Origin: a virus
Length of the DNA: 64,000 nucleotides
Virus record (IMG/VR): IMGVR_UViG_3300025410_000010
Span: 1 to 64,000 of that record
Direction: 5' to 3' (one strand)
Below the pieces are notes generated by a model that made no database searches, was not told the DNA's origin, and worked only from the letters and a program-made list of their open reading frames with translations. The position numbers were made by a program, and so were the translations under genes. Positions 39,297 to 46,903 of this stretch are shown one piece after another (within the stretch, counting starts at the first letter, position 1; every line of letters starts with the position of its first letter).

Positions 39297-39593
39297 ATGT
39301 CTACTGTTGCTGCTCGTAATGCTGCTATCAGCTTCATTCAATTCGAAGCTTCTAATGATGAACTTAATATGCTCATCGATGCTATGAAGTATCGTAGGGC
39401 TCAATTGGCTAAGCGTAATACTTCTATGGTGCGATCTGGCTCTAAGGTATCGTTCACTAACCGTGCTGGTCAGAAGTTATTTGGCACAGTAGAGAAGGTC
39501 ATGCAGAAGAACGTGATTGTGAATACGTCGCGTGGGAATTATCGGGTGCCGGCTAATATGTTAGCACCTGTCATAGATCCGGTTATGGCTTAA
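39297..39593 (+). CDS. hypothetical phage protein
   Basis: 98 residues: N-terminal helix (AARNAAISFIQFEASNDELNMLIDAMKYRR), then a KOW/Tudor-like beta segment (GSKVSFTNRAGQKLFGTVEKVMQKNVIV). Possibly nucleic-acid binding. AAGGAG site at the ATG. Confidence 0.7.
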   Translation: MSTVAARNAAISFIQFEASNDELNMLIDAMKYRRAQLAKRNTSMVRSGSKVSFTNRAGQKLFGTVEKVMQKNVIVNTSRGNYRVPANMLAPVIDPVMA

Positions 39594-39597
39594 CCGG

Positions 39598-39625
39598 TTG
39601 ACAGCACTCATAGAGGTGCTATTAT
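39598..39625 (+). promoter_or_regulatory. promoter for 39673
   Basis: TTGACA, 16 nt, TATTAT with GGTGC. Leader of about 45 nt. Confidence 0.8.
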
Positions 39626-39672
39626 AGGACTATGGGCAATGGTGCCCAACACACACAGAAGAGGAGTTAAGT

Positions 39673-40002
39673 ATGTTTACAGTTGCTGGTCTTTCACGTC
39701 AAAATGGTGCTCTCAAGCTTCGCTTTGCCAATGACTTCGTTACGCGAGTCAAGGTGCTTCAGCGCAATGGTCATAAGGACATTGACCTAGTTGAGTTGCC
39801 TCAGGCTATGTCAAAGGACGCTGCTGTGGCGTATTTGTCCACGCTGGCACTATTTGAGAACACAGAGGCTCAGTCGGTGTTCGCGGATTATGCTGCTAAG
39901 AATGTAAAGCAGACCCCTAAGGTTGCTGCTAAGGCACCTAAGGCTAAGACTAAGGCGAATATCGCTCAACCGACTTTTGTTCCTAAGGCTGAACTCGCTT
40001 AA
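39673..40002 (+). CDS. hypothetical protein with basic tail
   Basis: 109 residues. The last third is Lys/Ala/Pro-rich (AAKAPKAKTKAN), histone-like in composition. Followed by an intrinsic terminator. Function unknown. Confidence 0.65.
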   Translation: MFTVAGLSRQNGALKLRFANDFVTRVKVLQRNGHKDIDLVELPQAMSKDAAVAYLSTLALFENTEAQSVFADYAAKNVKQTPKVAAKAPKAKTKANIAQPTFVPKAELA

Positions 40003-40008
40003 AGAATA

Positions 40009-40030
40009 GGGGGAGAAATCCCCCTTTTTT
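40009..40030 (+). terminator. intrinsic terminator
   Basis: GGGGGA, GAAA loop, TCCCCC and T6: a strong rho-independent terminator just after the 40002 stop. The only clear one in the window. Confidence 0.95.
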
Positions 40031-40031
40031 C

Positions 40032-40060
40032 TTGACGAGTGCCTCTACTCACTATATACT
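40032..40060 (+). promoter_or_regulatory. promoter for 40079 and tRNAs
   Basis: TTGACG, 17 nt, TATACT, directly after the terminator. It probably transcribes the small gene and the tRNA-Met/tRNA-Leu pair. Confidence 0.75.
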
Positions 40061-40078
40061 AGAAAATAGGAGGCAGCT

Positions 40079-40222
40079 ATGGAGAAGCAAGAAGTTTTAG
40101 ATATGCTCAATAATGCTTTCGAGATTATTGAAGGTTTAGAAGGCAACGAAGATGCTTTAACTAAAGCCATGGAACATATCGATCAAGCTATTGCAATCAT
40201 AGAGAAGTATGCTGCTGAATAG
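40079..40222 (+). CDS. 47-residue helical protein
   Basis: MEKQEVLDMLNNAFEIIEGL..., acidic helices. AGGAGGC site. Stop ends on the first base of tRNA-Met. Confidence 0.65.
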   Translation: MEKQEVLDMLNNAFEIIEGLEGNEDALTKAMEHIDQAIAIIEKYAAE

Positions 40223-40298
40223 TCCTCATAGCTCAATCGGTTAGAGCATCGGTCTCATAAACCGCAGGTTCTCAGTTCAAGTCTGAGTGGGGGCACCA
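40222..40298 (+). tRNA. tRNA with CAT anticodon (Met, or Ile2 if modified)
   Basis: Acceptor GTCCTCA/TGGGGGC, anticodon loop CTCATAA, T-arm CTCAG-TTCAAGT-CTGAG, encoded CCA. The TilS-like enzyme in this window leaves open lysidine modification to tRNA-Ile2. Confidence 0.9.
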
Positions 40299-40299
40299 T

Positions 40300-40383
40300 G
40301 TCCGCGTGGTGGAATTGGTAGACACAAGGGACTTAAAATCCCTCGACTTGTTCGTGCCGGTTCGAGTCCGGCCGCGGATACCA
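40300..40383 (+). tRNA. tRNA-Leu (anticodon TAA)
   Basis: Class II tRNA with long variable arm; acceptor GTCCGCG/CGCGGAT, anticodon stem AGGGA/TCCCT with loop CTTAAAA, T-loop TTCGAGT, CCA encoded. Reads TTA. Confidence 0.95.
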
Positions 40384-40387
40384 TTGG

Positions 40388-40415
40388 TTGACACAGTCCA
40401 ATTAGATGCTAATAT
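40388..40415 (+). promoter_or_regulatory. promoter for 40434
   Basis: TTGACA, 16 nt, TAATAT, then AGGAGG. Confidence 0.8.
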
Positions 40416-40433
40416 GTATTATAGGAGGACACG

Positions 40434-40613
40434 ATGGGAATACCAAAAAACGAAGTATGTGCTATTGTAAACGAAGCACTCTGGGAAGTATTCAGGGAAG
40501 CATATCGTGAGAAGTATCATTGCTTACCATCCTCCCATATGTGGACTGAAGAAGATGTAGTCCAATGGTTTGATCGTCAATACTTCTACAATGAGGAACA
40601 AGACTATGCGTAA
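40434..40613 (+). CDS. 59-residue hypothetical protein
   Basis: MGIPKNEVCAIVNEALWEVF..., acidic helical; overlaps the next gene by 8 nt. Not recognised. Confidence 0.65.
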   Translation: MGIPKNEVCAIVNEALWEVFREAYREKYHCLPSSHMWTEEDVVQWFDRQYFYNEEQDYA

Positions 40614-40923
40614 AGTCTTAGCCACAACGGTCGTTGCTGTTGCCCTAGCAGCAACACCTGCTCATGCTCAGTTTTGGGGATCAAGCCCTATGTGGGGCTA
40701 TGGCGGTTATGGCATGGAAATGGGAATGGGGCTCATCGGGGGTATGATCGGAGGCGCTATTGCTTCTCGTGCTATGGCAGCACCTCCCCCTCCACCCCCA
40801 GCAGTCATGGCTCCGCCTGTTGCTATACAAGAACAAGTCGAGGTTGCTCGACCATATCGATGCACTAATAGTCGTGGATGGGACGAACGCTATGGCTGGG
40901 TTCGTAGACAATACTGCCGATAG
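40606..40923 (+). CDS. secreted Gly/Met/Pro-rich protein
   Basis: 105 residues. Signal peptide to about residue 22 (TPAHAQ), then GYGGYGMEMGMGLIGGMIGG and a Pro run, ending with a basic domain containing two Cys (YRCTN, QYCR). Resembles 33770-34201 in layout (signal peptide, low complexity, C-terminal Cys pair). Confidence 0.7.
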   Translation: MRKVLATTVVAVALAATPAHAQFWGSSPMWGYGGYGMEMGMGLIGGMIGGAIASRAMAAPPPPPPAVMAPPVAIQEQVEVARPYRCTNSRGWDERYGWVRRQYCR

Positions 40924-40924
40924 G

Positions 40925-40952
40925 TTGACAAGCCCTAACATTATGCTATTAT
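40925..40952 (+). promoter_or_regulatory. promoter for 40977
   Basis: TTGACA, 16 nt, TATTAT, then AAGGAG. Confidence 0.8.
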
Positions 40953-40976
40953 AAGGTATAAACAAAGGAGCAGAGC

Positions 40977-41210
40977 ATGTCAGAAGTATCCGTTTTTGAG
41001 CGCTTTCAAGACGCTGTTAACCGTCGTTCTAGCCAACTTACCCACACAGGGTTTGACTATCAAGCGGGCTTCTATGAGTCATTCCTTAAGGGATTGATCG
41101 AGACTCATCCTACTGTTGCTGCTCAGGTTAAGTCTGCTACCAAATTGCTCGAGGATTGGGCGGCTGAACAAGAAGTTCGCGATAGACTTCACATGGGGGT
41201 TGACGCATAG
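40977..41210 (+). CDS. hypothetical early protein
   Basis: 77 residues, MSEVSVFERFQDAVNRRSSQ..., helical. Tail MGVDA is read from the next promoter's GTTGACG. Unknown function. Confidence 0.65.
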   Translation: MSEVSVFERFQDAVNRRSSQLTHTGFDYQAGFYESFLKGLIETHPTVAAQVKSATKLLEDWAAEQEVRDRLHMGVDA

Positions 41211-41227
41211 AGTATAGGTGCTATAGT
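41200..41227 (+). promoter_or_regulatory. promoter for 41248
   Basis: TTGACG in the preceding gene, 16 nt, TATAGT with GGTGC. Confidence 0.8.
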
Positions 41228-41247
41228 AGCAGCATAAGGAGAGAGCG

Positions 41248-41367
41248 ATGAGTAAGTATAACCCTTATGCTGCTGCGTTGAGCAACCCGCTCTTTCGCAA
41301 GCGTATTGTTAAATCCAAAAAAGTATACAACCGTAAGAAGGATAAGACGAATGTCCATTCTCATTAA
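41248..41367 (+). CDS. DUF7230-like basic mini-protein
   Basis: 39 residues, MSKYNPYAAALSNPLFRKRI..., highly basic (KSKKVYNRKKDK). I recognise this small phage family (DUF7230). Overlaps the AAA+ gene start by 17 nt. Confidence 0.75.
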   Translation: MSKYNPYAAALSNPLFRKRIVKSKKVYNRKKDKTNVHSH

Positions 41368-42370
41368 GTTCTCTGAGGGCACATATAATATCAAAGGTGA
41401 GCCTCAGAGTGTCGCTGGTATGGTGTTTCCACTCGTAGAGGAGACTAAAGAAGATGACAAGGGCTATTATGTCACGGTTGATGCTCGTGCTGTTCGCGGC
41501 TTCCCTGATCGCAACATTCGCATCCGCGTATCCCAAGCAACCGGTACGTACTCGATATCAAACGGCAACATTAGCGATCATATAGAGAAGCATATAGCAA
41601 CGGAGACTGACAGTGAGATTAAGGAACGACTCCGCAGAAGGTTTAAAATCTTATCCGATATCACACAGGCTGCCAAAGAAGGTAATGTACGGGCTGTTAT
41701 CGTTAGTGGACCACCGGGCGTCGGTAAGTCCTTTGGTGTCGAAGCCCAATTGGCTAAATCAGACCTATTCAACACCATCGGTAACAAGAAGCCTAAGTAC
41801 GAGATTGTTAAAGGTGCGATGAGTGCTTTGGGCTTGTACGCTAAACTATACGAGTACAGTGAAGCAGGTAATGTTATCGTGTTCGACGACTGCGATAGCG
41901 TACTCTTAGATGACTTATCACTAAACATTCTCAAGGCTGCTCTAGACTCCAGCAAGCGTCGTTACATTAGTTGGAATACCGATAGTCGCTTGCTTGAACG
42001 TGAAGGTATTCCAAATCGCTTTGAGTTTAAAGCGAGTGCTATCTTTATCACTAACATCAAATTCGATCATGTCAAATCGAAGAAACTGAAGGATCACCTC
42101 GATGCTCTTGAATCCAGAAGTCATTATGTTGATCTCACTATTGACAGTGAGCGCGATAAGATACTACGTATCAAACAGATTGTCGAAGACGGTATGCTAC
42201 GCGACTATAACTTCGAACAAGAAGAAGTTGACGAGATACTAGAATTCGTCGACTCAAACAAGAAGCAACTCAGAGAGCTCTCATTGCGTACTATACTTAA
42301 ACTAGCGGACTTGAAGAAGTCATTCAAAGACCGTTGGCAAGACTATGCTATTGTTACATGTCTGAAGTAG
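41351..42370 (+). CDS. AAA+ ATPase
   Basis: 339 residues. Walker A VSGPPGVGKSF (about residue 118), Walker B VIVFDDCD (about 176), sensor-1-like AIFITNIKF. The N-terminus is a small beta domain. Similar single-ring AAA+ ATPases occur in large phages; role unknown. ATG 41351 follows AAGGA. Confidence 0.8.
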   Translation: MSILIKFSEGTYNIKGEPQSVAGMVFPLVEETKEDDKGYYVTVDARAVRGFPDRNIRIRVSQATGTYSISNGNISDHIEKHIATETDSEIKERLRRRFKILSDITQAAKEGNVRAVIVSGPPGVGKSFGVEAQLAKSDLFNTIGNKKPKYEIVKGAMSALGLYAKLYEYSEAGNVIVFDDCDSVLLDDLSLNILKAALDSSKRRYISWNTDSRLLEREGIPNRFEFKASAIFITNIKFDHVKSKKLKDHLDALESRSHYVDLTIDSERDKILRIKQIVEDGMLRDYNFEQEEVDEILEFVDSNKKQLRELSLRTILKLADLKKSFKDRWQDYAIVTCLK

Positions 42371-42378
42371 GAGGTATT

Positions 42379-42603
42379 ATGTCAATCAATAATCAAATGC
42401 AAGAAGCACATGAAAGTCTGGAGATGACTTTCTCCAGAGCCGAGAGTGCCGTACATGCTCTCAAACAAGCACTATGGGATCTTTCTAAATTCCCCCACGA
42501 AGATATTAATCATTATGTGGAAGAACACGTGGGCTTAGAGAATATGGCTGCTTGGCGAGATCAAATCTTAGAAGATTGGTTCAAGGTTGACAATATGGAC
42601 TAA
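42379..42603 (+). CDS. small acidic helical protein
   Basis: 74 residues, LEMTFSRAESAVHALKQALW..., AGGAGG site. Tail KVDNMD carries the next -35. Confidence 0.65.
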   Translation: MSINNQMQEAHESLEMTFSRAESAVHALKQALWDLSKFPHEDINHYVEEHVGLENMAAWRDQILEDWFKVDNMD

Positions 42604-42614
42604 GGTGCTATTAT
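42587..42614 (+). promoter_or_regulatory. promoter for 42641
   Basis: TTGACA in the preceding gene, 16 nt, TATTAT with GGTGC. Confidence 0.8.
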
Positions 42615-42640
42615 AGCATCATAAGCAATAGGAGTTGACG

Positions 42641-42856
42641 ATGCTGTACATACTCGTAGGATGTTTACAATACGGTGAATCAGATATGCTGGGCGTTTAT
42701 CGCACACTAGATGAGGCTCGCTTTTGGGCTAGAGAGGTAGCACTAGAACAGGGAGGGTATGACTCCTACGAGATAGTTCAAAAAATGCTCAGTGAGGAAG
42801 CAGGACTTCCCCAAGTGGTTGACACACTGAACAGTGATGCTATATTAGCAGCATAA
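42641..42856 (+). CDS. small protein, paralogue of 43545
   Basis: 71 residues, MLYILVGCLQYGESDMLGVY..., matching 43545 in GVYRTLDEAR versus GLYTTLDRAR. Tail VVDTLNSDAILAA is the next promoter read in frame. Confidence 0.65.
   Translation: MLYILVGCLQYGESDMLGVYRTLDEARFWAREVALEQGGYDSYEIVQKMLSEEAGLPQVVDTLNSDAILAA
42819..42846 (+). promoter_or_regulatory. promoter for 42872, fully inside the coding tail
   Basis: TTGACA, 16 nt, TATATT; both boxes lie inside the upstream gene. Confidence 0.8.
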
Positions 42857-42871
42857 ACAAAGGAACGTCAA

Positions 42872-43057
42872 ATGGCTAAGTTCATCGTAGAAATACAAGA
42901 GATCGTCCGCTACGCTATCGAAGTAGAAGCCAAGAGTGCCAAGAAGGCAGTCCAGAAAGCAGAGAAGCAGTTCTTCGATGCTACCCCTGAAGAACGTTCT
43001 AAGAACTGGAACTATGAAGTAGACATTGAGTTCAGTGATGGGGACTTGATAGATTAA
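42872..43057 (+). CDS. small protein
   Basis: 61 residues, MAKFIVEIQEIVRYAIEVEA..., a strand-helix-strand like a minimal ferredoxin-type fold. Unknown function. Confidence 0.65.
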   Translation: MAKFIVEIQEIVRYAIEVEAKSAKKAVQKAEKQFFDATPEERSKNWNYEVDIEFSDGDLID

Positions 43058-43067
43058 GGAGAATCAA

Positions 43068-43289
43068 ATGGGCTATACTGTTCTTCCCCATATCGATCAC
43101 GGGTTTGGCCCTCGCAAAGGACTAGAGGGCCCGTTTACATACGCCAACGGTAGAATCCTTTACTATGATCCGCGTGAAGGGCAGTATTGGGATCCCCGAA
43201 CTGACATATATGTTGACAATGAGGAATTGTCAACACTACAACAGGGCTTGGTTGACATACTCCGCAAAGGTGCTAAAGTAAGAGCATAA
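43068..43289 (+). CDS. small protein
   Basis: 73 residues, MGYTVLPHIDHGFGPRKGLE..., Gly/Tyr-rich; tail LVDILRKGAKVRA is promoter-encoded. Not recognised. Confidence 0.65.
   Translation: MGYTVLPHIDHGFGPRKGLEGPFTYANGRILYYDPREGQYWDPRTDIYVDNEELSTLQQGLVDILRKGAKVRA
43252..43279 (+). promoter_or_regulatory. promoter for 43304
   Basis: TTGACA, 16 nt, TAAAGT, inside the preceding gene. Confidence 0.7.
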
Positions 43290-43303
43290 CAAAGGAGCAT
43301 ACG

Positions 43304-43495
43304 ATGTCAAAGGCAATGGATAGGTTCTTAGATAGTGCTGCACCCCGATTCACCCAGGTTCTCAAGACCAACGATCCCGCCCAGCGTGATGCTATGATGG
43401 ATGCCCTGCTTGTAGAGTTCCTGAATGTAAACATCAGCAAGCGTAAACCTGCTGCTCCTAAACGCAAAGTCCGCAGAGGTATTGGGTCCTATTGA
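43304..43495 (+). CDS. small basic protein
   Basis: 63 residues, MSKAMDRFLDSAAPRFTQVL..., basic tail KRKPAAPKRKVRRG. Unknown function. Confidence 0.65.
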   Translation: MSKAMDRFLDSAAPRFTQVLKTNDPAQRDAMMDALLVEFLNVNISKRKPAAPKRKVRRGIGSY

Positions 43496-43519
43496 CAACG
43501 CCCGCAGAGGTGCTATAGT
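43492..43519 (+). promoter_or_regulatory. promoter for 43545
   Basis: TTGACA overlapping the previous stop, 16 nt, TATAGT, AAGGAGG. Confidence 0.8.
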
Positions 43520-43544
43520 AAACTCATAAACAAAGGAGGCTACT

Positions 43545-43778
43545 ATGTCAAATGTATACGGAGTGTGGTATCGATGGGGGCACTTTGACGAGTTGATGGG
43601 TTTATATACTACTCTTGATCGTGCCCGTCGTGCTCGTATCCGCTATCTAGAGACTGATGGAGATCCCGACAATCTCTATATCACTCGCATGTCATTAGAC
43701 CAGGCTTGTAAGTTCTCATTTGACATCAAAGGTGAAGTGGTTGACAATGTGGCAAAGTCTGTTAAAGTAACAGCATAA
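43545..43778 (+). CDS. small protein, paralogue of 42641
   Basis: 77 residues, YRWGHFDELMGLYTTLDRAR..., basic. Tail VVDNVAKSVKVTA is promoter-encoded. Confidence 0.65.
   Translation: MSNVYGVWYRWGHFDELMGLYTTLDRARRARIRYLETDGDPDNLYITRMSLDQACKFSFDIKGEVVDNVAKSVKVTA
43741..43768 (+). promoter_or_regulatory. promoter for 43794, inside the coding tail
   Basis: TTGACA, 16 nt, TAAAGT, within the preceding gene. Confidence 0.7.
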
Positions 43779-43793
43779 GCAAAGGAGAGTCAA

Positions 43794-44015
43794 ATGGCTA
43801 ACATGTCTTACTGCCGCTTTCAGAACACTATGATGGACTTCCGTGATTGCTTAGACATCGTAGGGGAAGCCGTAGACGATGGCAAGACTATGGAGCAGTT
43901 CCTCGCAGAACTTAGCAAAGAAGAACAATATGCTTTCCAGCGTATGTTGACATACTGTCAGGACTTTATATATAACGTCGAAGCCCTCGAGGATACGGTT
44001 GACGAAGAGGCATAA
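43794..44015 (+). CDS. conserved early phage protein
   Basis: 73 residues, MANMSYCRFQNTMMDFRDCL..., a small phage family I have seen in several large phages; function unknown. Tail TVDEEA carries the next -35. Confidence 0.75.
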   Translation: MANMSYCRFQNTMMDFRDCLDIVGEAVDDGKTMEQFLAELSKEEQYAFQRMLTYCQDFIYNVEALEDTVDEEA

Positions 44016-44026
44016 GGTGCTATTAT
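43999..44026 (+). promoter_or_regulatory. promoter for 44052
   Basis: TTGACG in the preceding gene, 16 nt, TATTAT with GGTGC. Confidence 0.8.
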
Positions 44027-44051
44027 AAACTCATAAACAGAGGAGCACACT

Positions 44052-44195
44052 ATGGGCAAGGAAACGACCGATCATATGGGACAGGTCTGCGAGAAGTGCG
44101 GCAAGGGTCACTATGAGGAAACATCTATACACGACGATTGGGACGGTGTGCTTCATTGCTCAGAGTGCGGGCACGAAGTGAAACGACATAGTTGA
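44052..44195 (+). CDS. 47-residue zinc ribbon
   Basis: CEKC (residues 13-16) and CSEC (37-40) form a treble-clef-like zinc ribbon. Likely DNA or protein binding in early infection. Ends RHS, just before the next promoter. Confidence 0.75.
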   Translation: MGKETTDHMGQVCEKCGKGHYEETSIHDDWDGVLHCSECGHEVKRHS

Positions 44196-44219
44196 CAGCA
44201 CCCGCAGAGGTGCTATTAT
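44192..44219 (+). promoter_or_regulatory. promoter for 44245
   Basis: TTGACA, 16 nt, TATTAT with GGTGC; leader nearly identical to its neighbours. Confidence 0.85.
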
Positions 44220-44244
44220 AAACTCATAAACAGAGGAGCACAAT

Positions 44245-44541
44245 ATGGCAAAGCCAAAGTCCTTCCAAGCCCAAGTTTCGAACACACTCGCCGCCCTAGC
44301 CGACACTGTTAGTAAACGCAGAGATGGAAGCATTGTCATCCGCAGAGGCTTCTACTATAGACACGGCACAGATGCTGAGACATACAAAATTGCTGTATGT
44401 AAACGACTCAACGAAGCAGGAATGAACTATCACCTCAAGGACTACGGTGAGAAGTGGACTTCATTCCGAGGTGGTGCTAGCCTAGCAAGCCAAAGCCACT
44501 GGTGGGTTGAGATTTGGCCCGGGGTTGACGTACTCGCTTAA
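44245..44541 (+). CDS. basic early protein
   Basis: 98 residues, MAKPKSFQAQVSNTLAALAD..., with RRGFYYRHGTDAETY and LKDYGEKWTSFRGGASL. Tail PGVDVLA is promoter-encoded. Unknown function. Confidence 0.65.
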   Translation: MAKPKSFQAQVSNTLAALADTVSKRRDGSIVIRRGFYYRHGTDAETYKIAVCKRLNEAGMNYHLKDYGEKWTSFRGGASLASQSHWWVEIWPGVDVLA

Positions 44542-44552
44542 GGTGCTATTAT
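44525..44552 (+). promoter_or_regulatory. promoter for 44578
   Basis: TTGACG in the preceding gene, 16 nt, TATTAT with GGTGC. Confidence 0.8.
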
Positions 44553-44577
44553 AAACTCATAAACAAAGGAGCATGAT

Positions 44578-44733
44578 ATGTCCCGCAAGCACTTCAAAGC
44601 AATGGCAGAAGTAATCGCTAAGATGGAAGATCGTAAGAGCGCTCTAGATGCTGCTGAAGCATTCGCTATCATTGCTAAACAAGCAAACCCAAAGTTCAAT
44701 CGTCAGCGCTTCTACGACGCTTGCGGACTGTGA
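44578..44733 (+). CDS. 51-residue conserved phage protein
   Basis: MSRKHFKAMAEVIAKMEDRK..., ending FNRQRFYDACGL, a tail shared by a small phage family. Function unknown. Confidence 0.7.
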   Translation: MSRKHFKAMAEVIAKMEDRKSALDAAEAFAIIAKQANPKFNRQRFYDACGL

Positions 44734-44735
44734 GG

Positions 44736-44763
44736 TTGACGAATACGGACTAGGTGCTATTAT
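44736..44763 (+). promoter_or_regulatory. promoter for 44791
   Basis: TTGACG, 16 nt, TATTAT with GGTGC, then AAGGAG. Confidence 0.8.
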
Positions 44764-44790
44764 AAACTCATAGACACTAAGGAGCATGAT

Positions 44791-45132
44791 ATGAACTATT
44801 CCGTTGCTGAACTCCAAGACATCCTCCAAGAAGCTCAAGCCATTGCTCAAGATGCTGCTCACAAATTCTTTATGGAGAAGCTGGGCGGTGTGGATCAATA
44901 TGCTTGCGGCTTTGCTTGGGTCGACATCTACGGCATCAAGGGTAATACTAAACTAGGTAAGGCTATGAAGGCTGCGGGCTTCCGCAAGAGCTATACTGGC
45001 TCATATCAAATTTGGAACCCTGCTAAGTTCCCCTGTCAGAATATCGACACACTAGAGGAAGGCGCAAGAGCTGCCGCTGAAGTATTCAAACGCTATGGCT
45101 TCACTGCCTACGCTGGCTCGAGACTGGACTGA
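44791..45132 (+). CDS. conserved early phage protein
   Basis: 113 residues. DQYACGFAWVDIYGIKGNTKLGKAMKAAGF and YQIWNPAKFPCQNIDTLEEGA are conserved-looking blocks of a phage family of unknown function. Last of the promoter-per-gene series. Confidence 0.75.
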   Translation: MNYSVAELQDILQEAQAIAQDAAHKFFMEKLGGVDQYACGFAWVDIYGIKGNTKLGKAMKAAGFRKSYTGSYQIWNPAKFPCQNIDTLEEGARAAAEVFKRYGFTAYAGSRLD

Positions 45133-45143
45133 GGAGAAAGCAA

Positions 45144-45362
45144 ATGAATCTTGCTAATTGGACTCACAAAGAGGTAGAGGCATCTCTCGAAGCAAATGGC
45201 TACGAGAGCGAGATAGTTGAAGCAAAGTTCGCGGGCGTTAATGCAAGCGGACAAGGTATGTTCGATATCACATTCTACAACGACGATGCCGAGTATGGTG
45301 TTGACACAGGTAGAGTGTTCGTGGGCTTTAACAAAGATGGCATACTGGTAGGAGACTTCTAG
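45144..45362 (+). CDS. tandem paralogue 1
   Basis: 72 residues, MNLANWTHKEVEASLEANGY..., GRVFVGFNKDGILVGDF at the end; paralogue of the next gene. Confidence 0.7.
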   Translation: MNLANWTHKEVEASLEANGYESEIVEAKFAGVNASGQGMFDITFYNDDAEYGVDTGRVFVGFNKDGILVGDF

Positions 45363-45574
45363 TGGATCTCTCAAAATGGACTCGACAAGAAGTACTAGAA
45401 GCATTAGCCGAGAATGGCTATGTAGATGAATTCCTACAAGTCGAGTTCCAAGGTGTAAACGAACGCGGTCATGCTATATTTAAAATAGCATATGAAGACA
45501 TAGATAACTCTATCGGATACGGTAGAGTCTATGTGTATATCAATCAAGATGGCAAACTAGTAGGGAGCTACTGA
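45362..45574 (+). CDS. tandem paralogue 2, GTG start
   Basis: 70 residues, (V)DLSKWTRQEVLEALAENGY..., GRVYVYINQDGKLVGSY. GTG start overlaps the upstream TAG. A recent duplication. Confidence 0.7.
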   Translation: MDLSKWTRQEVLEALAENGYVDEFLQVEFQGVNERGHAIFKIAYEDIDNSIGYGRVYVYINQDGKLVGSY

Positions 45575-45575
45575 T

Positions 45576-45710
45576 ATGACCTGGTTTAAATTCATACTGG
45601 ATAATGGCGAGGCAGTTAACTGCATAGCTCGCACATGGACACAGGCTGCTTTAGCATTTGATGCATGGGGTATCGACCCACGACACATTATAGCAATAGA
45701 GGAGAGGTAA
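45576..45710 (+). CDS. 44-residue protein
   Basis: MTWFKFILDNGEAVNCIART..., compact strand-helix pattern; follows the paralogue stop by 1 nt. Confidence 0.6.
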   Translation: MTWFKFILDNGEAVNCIARTWTQAALAFDAWGIDPRHIIAIEER

Positions 45711-45711
45711 T

Positions 45712-45996
45712 ATGCCTTTCTTTATCTTATCAATAATAGGTGGCGCTGCCTTTACTTATATACTTAGAGAGACTGATACAGTTATACCAGCCTTTATAGT
45801 GTTTGTGGTATTCACTTGTCTACTCTATATATGGCCCATAGGCGCATTCTACTTTGCTGCTCTCGTTATGGGGCTGCTGGCGCTGTTACTGGCTATTGCT
45901 TACTGGGAATTGGTGGCCGGAATTATACTGTCCTTGATGCTATTCATATTCTTCCTCTTTGGCGCACTACATGCGATAAATGTACTTGCCAAATGA
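45712..45996 (+). CDS. polytopic membrane protein
   Basis: 94 residues, nearly all hydrophobic, three or four membrane helices. Unknown function; might be a holin-like or uptake-related protein. Confidence 0.65.
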   Translation: MPFFILSIIGGAAFTYILRETDTVIPAFIVFVVFTCLLYIWPIGAFYFAALVMGLLALLLAIAYWELVAGIILSLMLFIFFLFGALHAINVLAK

Positions 45997-46100
45997 AATT
46001 CTTTCTAGCCATGCTCACAATCATAACTGCTACTACAGTTATCCCAGATCGGGATAATTGGGCTAATCAAGAATGTCACTACGAGGAAGAATGTGAATGA
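45993..46100 (+). CDS. 35-residue secreted peptide
   Basis: Signal-like N-terminus MKFFLAMLTIITATTV, then acidic stretch with CHYEEEC. ATGA overlaps at both ends. Confidence 0.55.
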   Translation: MKFFLAMLTIITATTVIPDRDNWANQECHYEEECE

Positions 46101-46738
46101 GATATCTTATAACAGGTACTAATAGAGGACTAGGTAGAGCACTAACTGATCAATGTAGACTCACAGGACACGAAGTTTGTGCTATGACCCGCAGAGAATG
46201 GGACGTGAGACAATCATATAGATTTGGCGACGCAGATAGATTCCAACGGCTGATTGTTAATGCTGCTGTAAAAGATGGCGAGAATACTCTATACTCAAAC
46301 CCAGATACTATACTAGATGTAATCAATGTCAATGCTGTGGGCGCACTGAGAACGGTACAGTCAGCAGTCCCACATCTAGAACCCGAGAGTCGTATTGCTG
46401 TTATTAGTTCAGAGATGGGTAGCTCTGTACTAACAGGTGGCGTTACTGTATATGGCCGCTATGGTGAACATCATATCGATCCCACATACAGTCTAGGATA
46501 TAGAATGAGCAAGGCTGCTGTACATAAACTGGTACAATGTTTAGCAGTTGATCTTAAACCCAAACGAATATTTGTCTATGCAATCGATCCAGGTTGGGTC
46601 AAGACAGATATGGGAGGTCAATTCGCTACACTAGAACCCACAAGGTCAGCAGAAGAAGTTTTGAGAACTTTAGAGAATCTCCCTGAAGACTTTAGTGGAC
46701 GGTTCTTCGATTGGAAAGGCAATCCACTCGAGTGGTGA
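46097..46738 (+). CDS. short-chain dehydrogenase/reductase
   Basis: 213 residues. Nucleotide motif TGTNRGLGRAL (residues 6-16), NAA (about 53), SSEMG (about 97) and the YRMSK active site (Tyr about 136, Lys 140). Minimal classical SDR; substrate unknown. It is ATGA-coupled to the small peptide gene. Confidence 0.8.
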   Translation: MRYLITGTNRGLGRALTDQCRLTGHEVCAMTRREWDVRQSYRFGDADRFQRLIVNAAVKDGENTLYSNPDTILDVINVNAVGALRTVQSAVPHLEPESRIAVISSEMGSSVLTGGVTVYGRYGEHHIDPTYSLGYRMSKAAVHKLVQCLAVDLKPKRIFVYAIDPGWVKTDMGGQFATLEPTRSAEEVLRTLENLPEDFSGRFFDWKGNPLEW

Positions 46739-46903
46739 CCGGTATGAACAGAGTGGGGTGGCCGGCTTAGTAAGCAAGTCTATTGTTTACATACAAACAA
46801 GCCTAGTGGGTAAAAATCACCACCCGGCCGATAAACTTTCCGTATATTTAAAAAAATGCGCGACCAATTTTTTTCCTGTGTCTATAGGTCGGGTCCCCTA
46901 CAG
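46739..46903. other. intergenic, convergent ends
   Basis: Between convergent genes. GGCCGG and CCGGCC form a 6-bp stem (about 46763/46825), and CGACC...GGTCG another near 46860-46893 with a T7 run inside. Probably a bidirectional termination region; no gene seen. Confidence 0.4.

Noticed and set aside
41578-41955. 125-residue minus-strand ORF within the AAA+ gene
   Set aside because: Antisense shadow of a gene with intact Walker motifs.
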